A DNA stretch of 64,000 bases from Tretioscincus oriximinensis (GCA_022410635.1 JAJVDF010000363.1:423980-487979); one strand, 5' to 3'; shown: positions 11,641 through 22,854, numbered from the stretch's first letter. Made by a program: numbers and translations. The notes: generated by a model not told the origin, from the sequence alone.

Positions 11641-12534
11641 ATGCTGAAGCCGCGGGACTTGGGCCCCGGGGCGTCGACGCGGACGTTCCTGGAGGCCATG
11701 AGCGCGGGCCGCATGCACTTGGCGCGCTTCGTGCTGGACGCCGTCGACGGGAGCATCGTGGACTGCCGGGCCGAGCGGGGCCGCACGCCCCTCATGTACG
11801 CCGTGCTGCTGAAGGACCCGGCGTGGCGCCTGGCTTTCGGGCGGCTGCTGCTGGAGCGCCGCGCGGCTGTGAACCTGCGCGACGATGCCGGGCGCAGCGC
11901 CCTCAGCTTGGCCTGCGAGCGCGGCTACCTCGAGGCCACCAAGCTGCTGGTGCAGTACGGCGCCGACCCGGACGCGGTGGACTCCCGGGGCTGGACGCCG
12001 CTGATGTACGCCGCCTCGCTGGGCCGCACCGCCGTGGTGGAGTGGCTGCTGCGCGCCTTCCGCCGCCTGGGGCAGCTGTGCCTCGAGCGCGCAGACTGCG
12101 CCGGCCGCACCGCGCTCCACCTGGCCGCCAGCGGGGGCCACGGGCAGTGTGTTCGGGCGCTGAAGGCCGCCGGCGCCCTGGTCCTGAACCTGCCCGAGCC
12201 GGAGGAGCAGCAGGAATCACACCCGACGGCGGCGGCGGCCTCCACCGGCCCTGGCAGCAACGACGACCGCAGCCCTGTGGCCGCCGCGCCTCCCTTGCTC
12301 CACGTGGAAGGCCGCTGGCGCCGAGTGCGACACCACAGCCAGCAGGAGCAGCCGGGCGAGGCGGAGGCCGCGCTGGAGCAGCGGGATGCCAGCGCCATTG
12401 AGGCCGAGGCGGCGGCGGCGGAGGCTGGGGGCAGCTCCGAGGCAGCAGAGAAGGGCAGCGCGTCGTCGCTCAGGGTCCGGCCGCTCATCCGCAGGGCCAC
12501 AGCGCCCGATTGCCAGAGCTTACTTGGCTACTAG
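11641..12534 (+). CDS. ANKRD63: Ankyrin repeat domain-containing protein 63
   Basis: This is an intronless gene of 297 codons. The start MLKPRDLGPGASTRTFLEAM matches the family N-terminus (MLKPRDL..TRTFLEAM), which fixes the ATG. Four ankyrin repeats are visible at about residues 47-80 (GRTPLMYAV), 84-113 (GRSALSLACERGY), 117-149 (GWTPLMYAASLGR) and 155-184 (GRTALHLAASGGH). A low-complexity Ala/Glu/Gln-rich region of about 100 residues follows, then RRATAPDCQSLLGY and the stop. Human ANKRD63 is about 380 residues and continues past its RRSTAPD..SLVG motif; here translation stops almost at that motif, and the linker also differs. Ankyrin repeats bind proteins; the cellular role is poorly known. 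It is flanked by PLCB2 upstream and PAK6 tail to tail, as in mammals. The reading frame has no N. Confidence 0.95.
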   Translation: MLKPRDLGPGASTRTFLEAMSAGRMHLARFVLDAVDGSIVDCRAERGRTPLMYAVLLKDPAWRLAFGRLLLERRAAVNLRDDAGRSALSLACERGYLEATKLLVQYGADPDAVDSRGWTPLMYAASLGRTAVVEWLLRAFRRLGQLCLERADCAGRTALHLAASGGHGQCVRALKAAGALVLNLPEPEEQQESHPTAAAASTGPGSNDDRSPVAAAPPLLHVEGRWRRVRHHSQQEQPGEAEAALEQRDASAIEAEAAAAEAGGSSEAAEKGSASSLRVRPLIRRATAPDCQSLLGY

Positions 12535-13875
12535 GCGGGAAGCCCGAAGCCGCAGCCTTCGCGTCCGCCTCGTCGATCCCACAGGCGCCTCCCGACCTTT
12601 TTGACCGGCCCAGTTAGTATCTTCGGGCCCAAACCGCCCTTTGACTTAGGCTGTTGCTGTGGCGGCGAAGATGCTGGTTGACGTTTTCCTCATTTTATAG
12701 CTCACGAGTTGGCAGCACAGGATTTTCCCCCTCTCGCAATATAGATCTTCCAGGACATTAAAAACATTGTTTTCATTAGTTTCCAGGAAATGCAGGTTTT
12801 GGATTTACTGTGATTTGTTTTATAGCGAAAGAGACTCAGTAAGGGCGCTGGAACAAGGGCAACAGATTATATTTATTTCCTTAGAATTTATAGTCTGCAG
12901 AGTTTTTTTAAGGAAAAAAAATGACTGGAGTTTATTTATTGTCAGATACCGTCTTGGGTCTCAGAATTTTTAGTAAAGATGCTAGTAAACGTCTGTATTT
13001 GTATTTTCTGTAACCCAGAGGATCGGTGTGCAATTCTAGACGTGAATCTAATAACTCCTTTTTTTACTTTTTATTTGCTTCAGCAAAAATTGTCCCCAAG
13101 CAATTTTGTCTGATTGCCGGGATCGTTTCCATTAGCACTTTGGCATTAATTGTCTCTCCGCCTTCTGTGCTTTTCAAAAATATTGGGGTCCTCTTGTATG
13201 GTTTTGAGAAAACAATTCTTTTTATATATGGAAATAGAGCTCTTTTAGCCTTCCTCAGTGGCACGTCCATCAATATAGAATTGCTTTTTGACATGCGTTG
13301 GACTATTGTTTCCTATAGTATCTTGACTCTTTGGCACTGAGAACATCTGGGTCTGAGAATAAGAAAAATGTCCTGCTGGATTGGACCAGTGGCCCATTTC
13401 CATGATCTTACCACTACAGCTGCAAAAATGCCTGATGTTNATATTTGTTCTCATTATACTTTCAAACATATTGTTTTACATAGTTGTGTAATTTCTAAGC
13501 AACTTTGGGCACATTATATAGAAATGCATCATTAATAGAAATGAAGGTAGTGCTGGAGCTATAGAATGGGCTATGTATGACTGAGTTATTCAGTGATTGG
13601 TAACCCCACCTCTGTAATGATGGGTTTAGTGGATGCAGAAAAAGGTTTGCTAGTAATTAGCTTCTTTTTTTAAAAAAAAAGGTGGATCTTTTTCTCTCAA
13701 TTTCATAATCCTTGCCTCAGTTCTTCCTCAAAAGCTGTATTACAAATATGTGTTGTACTTGCTTGAGGCATCCAAAACTTAAAATGGCTTTATTTAATAG
13801 CTTAGTCAACCTATTAATGTGACTACGTATTACTCATTTCCATTAACATTAATTTTGAGATCTTTGAAATCTGAA
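12535..13875. other. ANKRD63 3' flank
   Basis: The GC-rich block ends within about 100 bp of the stop and AT-rich DNA follows. A 3' UTR is expected. The variant hexamer ATTAAA at 12757-12762 is a weak candidate signal, and no canonical AATAAA was seen nearby. The open frame at 13026-13340 has no recognisable feature. Confidence 0.4.
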
Positions 13876-13878
13876 AGA

Positions 13879-14066
13879 ACGTAAGAGGAGCCCTCCTGAA
13901 TGAGGCCCACCTAGTTCAGCATCCTGCTTCACACAGTGGCCTACCAGTTTACATCTGGGCATTTAAAAGCACCAGAAGAAAGCATAACCACCTGCTCTCC
14001 ATTCTCTCCAGTTGGCCTTTTTACAGTATCTAGGCATCCATTCTAGAGTATCCATTAATTCACCTA
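13879..14066 (-). mobile_element. CR1-type LINE 3' fragment, left part
   Basis: On the minus strand this is the 3' end of a CR1-type element, with the standard segment CACTGTGTGAAGCAGGATGC and GGGCTCCTCTTACGTTC. The same element resumes after 14176, so it was split by the short DNA element at 14067-14175. Confidence 0.65.
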
Positions 14067-14175
14067 ATAAGTCCTGTCCCCATTGAGCCTTATTCAGGGT
14101 TTTATCTAAGAAAAGGAAGGGGGGCAGCCTTAGTCTATGCTGGCATGTGGATGGCTCAGTGGGGACAGGGCTTTC
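14067..14175. mobile_element. MITE inserted in CR1
   Basis: The ends are inverted repeats: GTCCTGTCCCCATTGAGCC at the left and GGCTCAGTGGGGACAGGG at the right. TTATTCAGGGTTTTATC lies just inside the left end. The same termini delimit the element at 45888-46318 and, more diverged, 37787-37920. Here it interrupts an older CR1 tail. Confidence 0.7.
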
Positions 14176-14330
14176 TTAAAGTTATCCACACTGGTTGCTG
14201 TCACCACCTATTGGTAGTAAATTCCACAGACTAATAACTTGCTGGGTTAAAAAAATATTTACCCTTGTTAATCTTTATTCTTCCCATCAACTTCATAGAC
14301 TGCATCCCAAACCTCTGAATCATTTTTGTA
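14176..14330 (-). mobile_element. CR1-type LINE 3' fragment, right part
   Basis: Continuation of the CR1 piece at 13879. The minus strand carries the region equivalent to CTGTGGAATTTACTACCAAT and GTAAATATTTTTTTAACCCA. In the intact CR1 at 14840-15972 the comparable segment is at about 15640-15680. Confidence 0.55.
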
Positions 14331-14523
14331 ACAAGATACCAGAGGGAAATCTAGGATCTCCTGTATGCCCATTCTTTTCCTATGGATAGATAACATTTAG
14401 TGTTTTCCCCTTCCCCATCCATAGGAATGGGATTGTAGGTTGTAGATAGAACATAAGAGGAGCCACAGGCAACCTCTTAAATGTCATCTTTTAAGGCTGA
14501 AGAAGAGTCTCATCTCAAGCCAT

Positions 14524-14762
14524 TTACACCAAAGGTATAAATGGATACTAGGATGGATGTCTGGATGTTGCCTCTGGGATGGAGCAACAGGCAGGACTCC
14601 TGAAATACCATTTGCAGGGAGTCATGAACAGGAGCATATTTTGCTTTCCTCTATTNGGACTGCCCAGGTGCATCTGGTGGGCCTCTGTGTGAGACAGAAT
14701 GCTGGACTTGATGGGCTGTGGCCTGATCCAGTATGGCTCTTCTTATGTTCTTATGTTCTTAT
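14524..14762 (+). mobile_element. CR1-type LINE 3' UTR
   Basis: The plus strand reads ACCAAAGGTATAAATGGATA, GGATGGAGCAACAGGCAGG and GCTGGACTTGATGGGCTGTG, ending in GTTCTTATGTTCTTATG. This short-unit tail is the CR1-type 3' end. It is nearly identical to the end of the neighbouring copy at 15740-15972, so the two are from one recent subfamily. Confidence 0.85.
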
Positions 14763-14839
14763 GAGTTGTTCTTGTAGTTCACCCAGAATTCCTATCCTGA
14801 GCCACTGAGTACTGGTAATCGTAGTTCAGCATTGGTGCA

Positions 14840-15972
14840 CCCTGAGTATCAGGAATCTAGGGATTCCAGTAAAAAAAAGAAGAACATTGGGAGGAATTAG
14901 AATAGTACATTTCAAAAGTAAAAGGAGAAAAGTACTTNTTTTTATATGATGACTAAAACAGTCCTGGATTGGAAACTGGCTAAAAGATAGAAAACAGAGG
15001 GTACTATTAAGTGGACAGTTCTCTGAGTGGAAAGAGGTAAGAAGTGGGGTACCCCAGGGATCTGTACTGGGACCCTTGCTTTTCAATATATTTATAAATG
15101 ATCTGGATGCCGAGGTAAATAGTGAAGTAGCCAAGTTTGCTGACGACACTAAACTGTTCAGGGTAGTGAAAACTGAAAATGATTGTAAGGCACTCCAGAG
15201 TGATTTATTGAAATTGGGTGAGTGGGCATCAAAGTGACAAATGCAATTCAACNTAAGCAAGTGCAAAGTCATGCACATTGGGGCAAAGAACCCAAACTAC
15301 TCCTACCACCTGATGGGAACCAAGCTTTCTGTGACCAAGCAAGAAAAGGATCTTGGGGTGTTGGTGGACAATTCTATGAAAATGTTAACCCAGTGTGCAG
15401 TGGCCGCAAGAAAGGCAAATGTTGGGAATAATTAGGAAAGGAATCGAAAACAAGTCAGCAAATGTTGTTTTGCCCCTTTATAAATCTGTGGTGAGGCCAC
15501 ATTTGGAATACTGTGTTCAATTCTGGTCACCACTTCTCAAGGGGGAAAAATGTTTTCTCTATGACACAACACAAGAACCAGAGGGCCCTCCTTAAAACTG
15601 TTGGGTAGAAAAGTGAGAACAGACAAAGGAAAGTATTTTTTCACCCAGAGGGTCATCGGCCTGTGGAATTTACTTCCTGAAGAGGTAGTGGTAGCTAACA
15701 GCTTGGATAGTTTCAAGACAGGACTAGACAGGTTTATGGACACCAAGGGTATAAATGNATACTAGGATGGATATCTGGATGTTGCCTCCGGGATGGAGCA
15801 ACAGGCAGGACTCCTGAAATACCATTTGCAGGGAGTCATGAACAGGAGCATATTTTGTTTTCCTCTGTTCAGGCTGCCCAGGTGCATCTGGTGGGCCTCT
15901 GTGTGACACAGAATGCTGGACTTGATGGGCTGTGGCCTGATCCAGTATGGCTCTTCTTATGTTCTTATGTTC
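14840..15972 (+). pseudogene. CR1-type LINE, 5'-truncated, reverse-transcriptase remnant
   Basis: This holds the C-terminal part of a CR1-type reverse transcriptase. Visible motifs are SGVPQGSVLGPLLFNIFIND (about 15035-15100), KFADDTKLF (15135-15162), the palm FADD catalytic pair, QMQFN.SKCKVMHIG (about 15239-15283), KDLGVLVD (about 15347-15370) and VVRPHLEYCVQFWSP (about 15490-15535). Stops and at least two frameshifts make it non-functional. It ends with the standard 3' UTR and a GTTCTTAT tail. Copies of the same subfamily lie at 14524, 35762 and 56627. Confidence 0.85.
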
Positions 15973-16061
15973 ATCCTCTGAATTGGCTAAACTCAGATAA
16001 CGCATCGTTTCTTCTTCCTTTGTCTTTCTAGAGATGCACCTTGATACAGGCNTCCTATCAT

Positions 16062-16284
16062 GAAGGCACGAATGATGCAGTTGCCAAGAAGCCGGTCTTT
16101 CAACTGAAAGATCCGGTTTTGAGGCCCTGTGTCGGATGTGGAGAGGGGTGAGCGCCTCTACTGGCCTTCAGCTGTAGCCAACTTGGCTATTCAAAAGATA
16201 GTAGATTTAAGCCTTCAGGCAAAAATTAATCCTGTAAACTGCTCTGAGTCATTTTGGGTGAGAAAGGTGGGTATAAAAACGGGG
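16062..16284 (+). mobile_element. tRNA-derived SINE, plus strand, first of a pair
   Basis: The tRNA-like head begins GGCACGAATGATGCAGTTGC and has a B-box-like GGTTTTGAGGCCC. The body contains GGAGAGGGGTGAGCGCC and CTTGGCTATTCAAAAG, and the tail ends GGTGGGTATAAAAACGG. The tail lacks the GAAGAAG repeat. It directly precedes a second head in the same direction. Confidence 0.7.
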
Positions 16285-16291
16285 TTCCTCT

Positions 16292-16470
16292 AACTGGATA
16301 GCTCAGTCGCTAAGGAAACCGTCTCTCATCTGGGAGATGGGGTTTCGAAGCCCTGTGTCAGTCGTGGGGAGGGGTGAGCACCCTCCACTAGATTGTAGTT
16401 CTAGCCAAATCCAGCTATTCGAAAGGAAGAATTGCAAGAAATTGCAACTGACTGCAAGCAGATACATGGG
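16292..16470 (+). mobile_element. tRNA-derived SINE, plus strand, second of a pair
   Basis: The head reads GGATAGCTCAGTCGCTAAGG with B-box-like GGGGTTTCGAAGCCC. The body GGAGGGGTGAGCACC and CCAGCTATTCGAAAGG matches the first copy, then ends about 16470 without the TATAAAA tail. It is either a 3'-truncated copy or the second half of a dimer. Confidence 0.7.
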
Positions 16471-17119
16471 ATGAGTCCTAAGTTTCCATGTCATAACATG
16501 ATCATCATAATTCTCTGACTGTTAACAGCAAGCAGCTACAGCTTTAACAAAGTGCCTCCACCCAGGCAACTGCAGCTCAGATTAAGTGTTAAATTCCTGG
16601 TTTAGAAACATGGGAAGCTATATTAGTAAATCTGCAGGAGAACATAATTTAGCCCCTGTGTTTCTTCATTTTTCTCAATTTCCGTTTGCAGGTCCTGAAT
16701 AACCAAATTGATTTCTAAAGTANCAAGTCGCTTGTATTCATGTTGTAATTTTCTGTTAGGAATCCATCTTTGGTCTTAAGCAAACTAAAATGTTTGTAAA
16801 GTATGGCTCTTCTGTGACATATTCTGCTTTTGCTTGAAAACATGTTTTCTTTCAGGCTGGGCTCTGAATTTGCTTTTGAAAAGTTGTTTGTTCTTTCCTT
16901 CAGTGCTCTGTACAGAATAGAATAAAACAAACCAATATTGTGCCTTCTTTGCCAGTTGTACTGCTGTTTCTTCTGTGGGATCTACCACAAGAAAATGCAA
17001 TTCTTATCCACTGTCTTGTTCTAACATCTGATTGAGTTCTAATATCCTGTCATTCCTCTACAATTCTTGTCCACACTAAGCATTTCTGGTTTCCTAAGCC
17101 TGTAGTCCTCAGGTGTTTG

Positions 17120-17350
17120 TGTATATCTTATTTATTTTTACTTATATCCTGCCCCATACCTGAAGGTCTCAGGGAAGCCTTTGTTGCTTTCTCCACAACA
17201 GGCACCCTGTGAAAAAACTGGNGCTGAGACAGTTCTAAAGAATGGTGACACCCAAGGTCACCCAGCTGGCTTTCATGGAGGAATGTGGAATAGAATGGGG
17301 AGACTACCAGATAAGAGTCCACCACTCTAACCTCTTTACCAGACTGTCTC
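17120..17350 (-). mobile_element. SINE with CORE/MIR-like body plus LINE-like tail
   Basis: The plus strand shows CCCAAGGTCACCCAGCTGGC followed by GGAGACTACCAGATAAGAGT and CCACTCTAACC. This is the reverse of a tRNA-like head plus the conserved CCAGCTGGGTGACCTTGGG body shared by many tetrapod SINEs. The 17120-17175 part resembles an L2-like tail (CCTGAAGGTCTCAGGG). A shorter related copy lies at 22035-22160. Confidence 0.6.
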
Positions 17351-20300
17351 TTTGCCAGGGAGGAGTCTGTTGTAAGGTATATTTTTTTCAAACTACCCCC
17401 ACCATTCGCAGAGAAGTAGAGGAATGAAAAATCCCAAGTTTTGTCATTTTTATCTGGAATCATGAAGCAAAGGAAATGGCACCTGAAGTCAGCTTTTTCT
17501 GCATTTTGCTTAATGACATAGGGCAGATTGTGAACCAGGTAAGTTGCAAGGGTTTTTACTTACTATCTTTCACAGGGCAGCAATGAAAGAGGAGGACTTT
17601 TCCCCTCCATCTGCAGCAGAATTCAAGTCTGATGAATATAGAAACATACAGAACATGTGCCACTTGGATATTTCTTTGATGCCTTTCTTTGTGCTTTGAA
17701 AGTCCTGCATTTGTTTTTCACTGATTCTAACTTGCAGTATTTTCCCCCTAAAAGTATTGGAAAGCTGCTTTCAAGATGGCTTAAAAATATTTGGAGACAT
17801 ATAATTCACATGCCAGCCTGTGCCTTCCCCAATTCATAAACNCTCTAAGCTAGAAAAGGTGGATCAGAGATGAGAATACAAGGGCCAGATGCTAAGATGT
17901 CTATGGCTGCTTGCAGATAGCAAGAAGCACTTGAATAATCAAAAGAAAATTTCAGAACTGTCTATCAGGTTTTCACCTGTGTCTGCCTGCTGCTTGCTCT
18001 TCTCACAAATATCCATATGCTATCCAAGGNCTCATTTGCTTCCTTGTGAAATTTTATGTGCTTGATTAGCACCAAATACTTGTAAGTTGTAATAGTCCAT
18101 TATTGCAGTAAACCCAGCATTGTTGCTGCATTTTGCATAATAACAATGTTCCAGGATATTACCCAAGTACCCCAGTACTATATTTACACAGATACATATT
18201 CCATTTTCAATACAATCTTGGAAGAACTGTGGGTTTTAATTGTATCTTGAGGCACCTTAAGGCGTTTTTCATTAATCTGGGAAGAAAATGAAAATAGAGA
18301 TGCCTCCAGATTTTGAGTGGTAATGACAGGGCCTTATTTAGATCTCAGAACTGCCTTTTGTTGCCTCATAGGAGGAAATCCAGGACAATTCTAGCTGAAC
18401 TCTTGTCTATTATTTCCTAACAGCATCACTGTTCTTGCAAAAATACCCACATGTAGGAAGCACCCACTCAGTTCCTTGTTTTTGCACGTGTATTTTCTGT
18501 ATTCAGCTGCTTCTGAAAGAGCAGTAATTTTGTGAAAGAATGACAAAAGAAATCAATTGGGTAAAATGGAAAACCCAGTATCAGAATTGGATTTTCTATC
18601 ATGTCCATAAAACACATTTTTGGTGCACTCTCTCAGGATTATATTGGGATTGTTGTAGAAATATGTGACAATCCCAGCATAGTCCCCCAAAAGTCACAAT
18701 TTTAAAATAATGGCATTTAAAGATTCTTGGTGCCTTTGCTTTCCATAGGAATTTCAACATACATGTTCCCAATATTCCTGGTTATTCCAAATAGTGATGC
18801 TCTCGATTTGATCCTTATCACTGACTTTATAGTTATTCCCTGTTGATGCCCAGCTGATTCCTTTGACAGCTTTCCCTCCCTACTTTCAGATTTAAATAAG
18901 TGTGCTTTTTACTCTGATTTTATTGTTACCTACCTTGAGACCTTTCTGTAAATAAATCTCCAGCAAATTATATTTCTATATTGAAAATGAATACTTTTGG
19001 AACATATTTATGAATAACCAAAATTTTGTTTTAATTTAAAACAACAAAAGCAAACAGCTCACAATGAATATTCATTTCAGATAACATTACAAAAGAATCT
19101 TTCCTTTTGAACAGAATTGTGGCACATACAAGAAATGTTTTACAACAGAAATTGCCCAGCCGTTTCATGTTTGACTTGCAGATTAATTTATTTAGTTTCA
19201 TTATTATCCCATATCTACAACTGTATGAGTGACTCTAATTTGTGTGAGGGCAGATTTTGAGACAATAGAAGGGAAACTTGAAACCTTGCAATGCCCCAGC
19301 CTTTAACTCTTGTAGTCCAAATGCAAAACATCTGTATAACAAGACTAAATTCCAGTTAAGTCACAATTACGTTCCACATCAACACATATAATATAACCTA
19401 AACTAACTTTTGTCCAAAGATCTTGACCTCACACTTATAAGACTTCTCATACAAAATGTCAGCATTAACCTCAGAAGAGAGATTTTGAAGTGGCTCACCT
19501 ACATCCTGGAGATTATAGTACTGTGGACATAACTTCTAACACCTGTTCCATTCTCACGGGCAAACCTATTTTTTTTAATGGAAGAGCTTCAGAATTTGAT
19601 GATGCTACAGAACTGATTGTGGGTACAAAACACTGCTTAATAGGTGCCCCAAAGCAGTGTCTTTGAACAGATCCAGTGTAATTAGAGGGGCCTCAGTTCT
19701 AGCAAACAGGAAATTGTATTAAATTAACCCCTTGATTGCCTTCATGGCTCAAGAAGGCACTGTGTTCTCTGTCCTGTGGAATTTCAAGCATAAGGTTCCA
19801 GCCTCTGCAGAAATGCCGCTCATGGAGTGCCACCTTCCAGTTGGTGAAAGACTGTGAAATGATGGACCACTCCTTCATTTTTGAAAAACTGCAGGTCCAC
19901 TATTTTTCACTCTTGAGGAATGAAATTACTGGAAGCAAAAATATTCGCAAGAAAGTAAGATGCAAGATCCTTTCAAACTGGGGTTAAACCACCAGTAACG
20001 GAGATGAAGCAATTGATTAGAGTGAAACCGCCTACCCTACAATCAGAATCGAAGAGCAATCATGTTCCCACTTGAGAAACATTCTAATTCAGTCATTGTA
20101 GTAGCCCACGCTTCTCAAGCTGGTAGACTCAGGTTCTCAAATGTTAACAGAATCCAGAAGCTCTACATTCTTTTTTTTATTGTACAGATTGGTAGGCATC
20201 CATCTCTTGATTGTCTTCAGCCAAAATGTGAAAAAGGTAAACTTTAAAAAGAATCTGCAAGGGGTGAAAACTTCTTTTCACATTCACATCTTGAAAAGAA

Positions 20301-20428
20301 CACTGACAAATTCCAAGTAACATTCACCAGGCTAGTTTGCACCTTGATTCCATCCATATCCAGTCAGATTCCGCAGATGAAGGGCTGCATTCTAACACAA
20401 CAGTAGAACATATTCTCTGTGCTCAGGG
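17351..20428. other. ANKRD63-PAK6 interval and presumed PAK6 3' UTR
   Basis: About 3 kb with no recognised gene or repeat. The part closest to 20428 must contain the PAK6 3' UTR, transcribed leftward. TTTATT on the plus strand (AATAAA on the minus) occurs at 20176-20181, 19187-19192 and 18918-18923, so the UTR could be about 0.25, 1.2 or 1.5 kb long. Confidence 0.5.
19187..19192 (-). terminator. PAK6: Candidate PAK6 poly(A) signal
   Basis: AATAAA on the minus strand, 1.24 kb after the PAK6 stop. It is chosen over the nearer hexamer at 20176-20181 only because vertebrate PAK6 3' UTRs tend to exceed 1 kb. Transcript ends would decide. Confidence 0.3.
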
Positions 20429-20614
<186 letters not shown>

Positions 20615-20837
20615 TCAGATTAAATTATTTGCTAAAAACAGACATTCTGAAAACAAGGAAGTTCCAAGAATGCACACATTTGGCAGGCTATTGTTGCTGA
20701 ATATTACTGTGGCATTCCTTTATGGATTTCCAAGACCAGAACATTCTCTGAATATACTCTGGTCTTAGAATCAAAGGTTCAGGCTCACGGGAGGTTCATA
20801 ACATGCAATGGTAATTACATGATGATAACCACTTCAC

Positions 20838-21025
20838 ATGACAACAAAGCTTCTGTCTTCCACTTAGGAAAAAGCTCCATTGCCTTGGAACATCTGTTTG
20901 CTGATCCTTTCAGAAATTAGCACAAAATGTCTGCTCTCCCCCATTGAACAGCCTGGTGTGTGTCTCACTGTTGTAGGAATTCAGATTCCACAAGAAGTTG
21001 CCAGCCAATAGGACTGCAGAACGGG
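20838..21025 (+). repeat. Unnamed interspersed repeat, copy A
   Basis: This shares long blocks with 22645-22842, for example AAAAGCTCCATTG, CATCTGTTTGCTGAT / ATCTTCTTGCTGATTC, AAATGTCTGCTCTCCC and GAATTCAGA. Both copies are in the same intron and orientation, about 1.8 kb apart. It could be a local duplication or two insertions of one old element. I cannot name the family. Confidence 0.6.
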
Positions 21026-21639
21026 CTGGCTGGCACGCACAGTATTGACTTTCTGGTCCTACCTGCCATTATTTTCTCGCTGGCTCATCTTACCAGGTAG
21101 AGATGAGTGATATTCTACAATCATTTTCAGAGTGCAGGTTTCACTTGCCATGTAGAAGGGGCCGTACGAAGACCCATAAAGCAGTGAACTCTGATCTATG
21201 ACATATTGCAAAGATTGCAGTGACTTTGAACTGGCAAACTGCAATTATTACTGTAAATTTTTAAAAAGAAAATAAGCATGTAAAAGTCTCCTGAAGGTAG
21301 TCTGGATTATAAAACTGCTAAATGTCATGGACACGAGGCGCCCAATGGTAGGCCAACTGTATCTACCAGATGGTCCTGAAATACAGGGTTAATCTTGATT
21401 TGGATTAAGATTAAGATAGAACTTTGCAGAGGACTGCCTTGCTATCTCTAATGCACTACTGGTGAGACTTGATATAACAATTATACTTTTTTGAAGGTAC
21501 ATAGAATCATGAATCTGGGGAATCCTGACTTTCAATTGAAATGTTTCAGGATAAAAATTTCTGACCTCATATATATCTAAATATATTCATCTAATCTTGC
21601 AGGGAAGCTTTGAAGACATTATTTGAAATACATGAAATG

Positions 21640-21972
21640 CNACATACTTATGGTATGGGCCTCCTGGTTGTACCATCCCTTTCTACAGCTAGGGGAGAGG
21701 GAACCCGGGGTAGGGCCTTCTCAGTGGCTGCCCCCAATCTATGGAATAATCTCCCCCTCAAGGTGCATCTGTCATCATCACTGTATTCTTTTAGAAGATC
21801 TCTGAAGACTCACCTCTTCAACCTGGCCTTTGGCTAAAGGAATGTTGTTTCTCTTCTGATTTTTAGATATTGTATTATGATATTTTTAATGTGAATTTTG
21901 TATTTTTNTTGTTGTTGTTTGCCGCCCTGAGACCTTCGGGTATGGGGTATAAATATAAATAAATAATAATAC
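21640..21972 (+). mobile_element. L2-like LINE 3' end with ORF C-terminus
   Basis: An open segment ends the retrotransposon protein with GTRGRAFSVAAPNLWNNLPL, then SSSLYSFRRSLKTHLFNLAFG and a stop at 21835-21837. The 3' tail has GCCGCCCTGAGACCTTCGGG and TATAAATATAAATAAATAAT. It is the best preserved protein end of this family in the window. The LINE encodes no intact enzyme here. Confidence 0.85.
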
Positions 21973-22034
21973 TCCTCTGGTCTTCATTGCATGTGGTATA
22001 ACAGGCATGATTCAAAATATCATCATCATACCGT

Positions 22035-22160
22035 TTTGGTGGGGTTGAAATAATTCTAAAGAACTGTGACAGGCTCAAGGTTCTGGAGGAGTGTGGAAAT
22101 GAACTGGGAAACTAGCAAATAAGAGTCCAACACTTTAAACATTATACCAAATTGCCCCCA
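22035..22160 (-). mobile_element. Degraded SINE fragment
   Basis: AATTCTAAAGAACTGTGACA, GGAGGAGTGTGGAAATGAAC and AAGAGTCCAACACTTTAAAC align by eye with the SINE at 17221-17345. Only the body and the tRNA-like end remain. Confidence 0.5.
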
Positions 22161-22644
22161 TGATGGCAAATTTGGCTTCTTGAAGGATAGCACTTGATTT
22201 GGCCTATGAGATAGGTAGCACATTCATTTTCTCTGTACTTTAGGTAGCTGTTTTGCTGGTGAACTACAGCCACCTTACCTAGAACTGTTGTTCTAAGATT
22301 TCCCACAGAATCTTGTGTTGAACAGAGAAAATTAAATTCTGGCATGAATTCTCTGTGATTATTATAACTTTTTCTCAAGGACAAAATTTCTATTCCTCCT
22401 CTCTTTTTCAATAATTATTTATGTGCCATTTCAACTTGGCAAAACTGGTAATCTTAAAAACACAATCCAAAAAGGGGAAATTATTTTTGCCACTAGATGT
22501 CACCACTAATCTACAGGATGGATTCTTCAAGTCATCATTGCAACCTCCAACCTGTGCCTCTAAACCGATCTTAAATCCCAAGGGTGTTTCTAGACACAGA
22601 TAAAGGCTGCAGACACATAGGTGGTTTGTACTGCGACCATGACT

Positions 22645-22842
22645 CTGCTCCATGTGGCAACAGAGCTTCAGTTATCCACTTGGGGAAAAGCTCCATTGTC
22701 CTGGAATATCTTCTTGCTGATTCTTTCAGGAATCAACACGAAATGTCTGCTCTCCCATTGAGCAGCCTGGTTGTGTTGTCATGGGAATTCAGACACCATG
22801 AGAAGATGCCAGCTAGCAGGACTACAGAATTGCAGCTGCCTG
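22645..22842 (+). repeat. Unnamed interspersed repeat, copy B
   Basis: Partner of the repeat at 20838-21025. It runs directly into an L2-like 3' tail, so the unit may be an upstream part of an L2 subfamily. It has no coding signature. Confidence 0.55.
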
Positions 22843-22854
22843 ACATACATGATA

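Larger units (their letters stand above)
11372..12620. promoter_or_regulatory. ANKRD63: CpG-rich block over ANKRD63
   Basis: Base composition changes abruptly from AT-rich flanks to a GC-rich, CpG-dense block that covers the presumed promoter, the whole coding exon and a short stretch after the stop. This is the pattern of a vertebrate CpG island around an intronless gene. Boundaries are by eye. Confidence 0.75.

Noticed and set aside
11823..12500. Several long frames on both strands across ANKRD63
   Set aside because: Alternative frames of a GC-rich coding exon; Arg/Ala/Pro-rich products are the expected shadow.
13026..13340. 104-codon frame downstream of ANKRD63 with hydrophobic segments
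   Set aside because: Hydrophobicity follows from T-rich DNA; no conserved motif and no poly(A) signal seen nearby.
16076..16140. Functional tRNA gene at a tRNA-like head
   Set aside because: Poor stems, followed by SINE body and tail; same structure recurs at other SINE copies.
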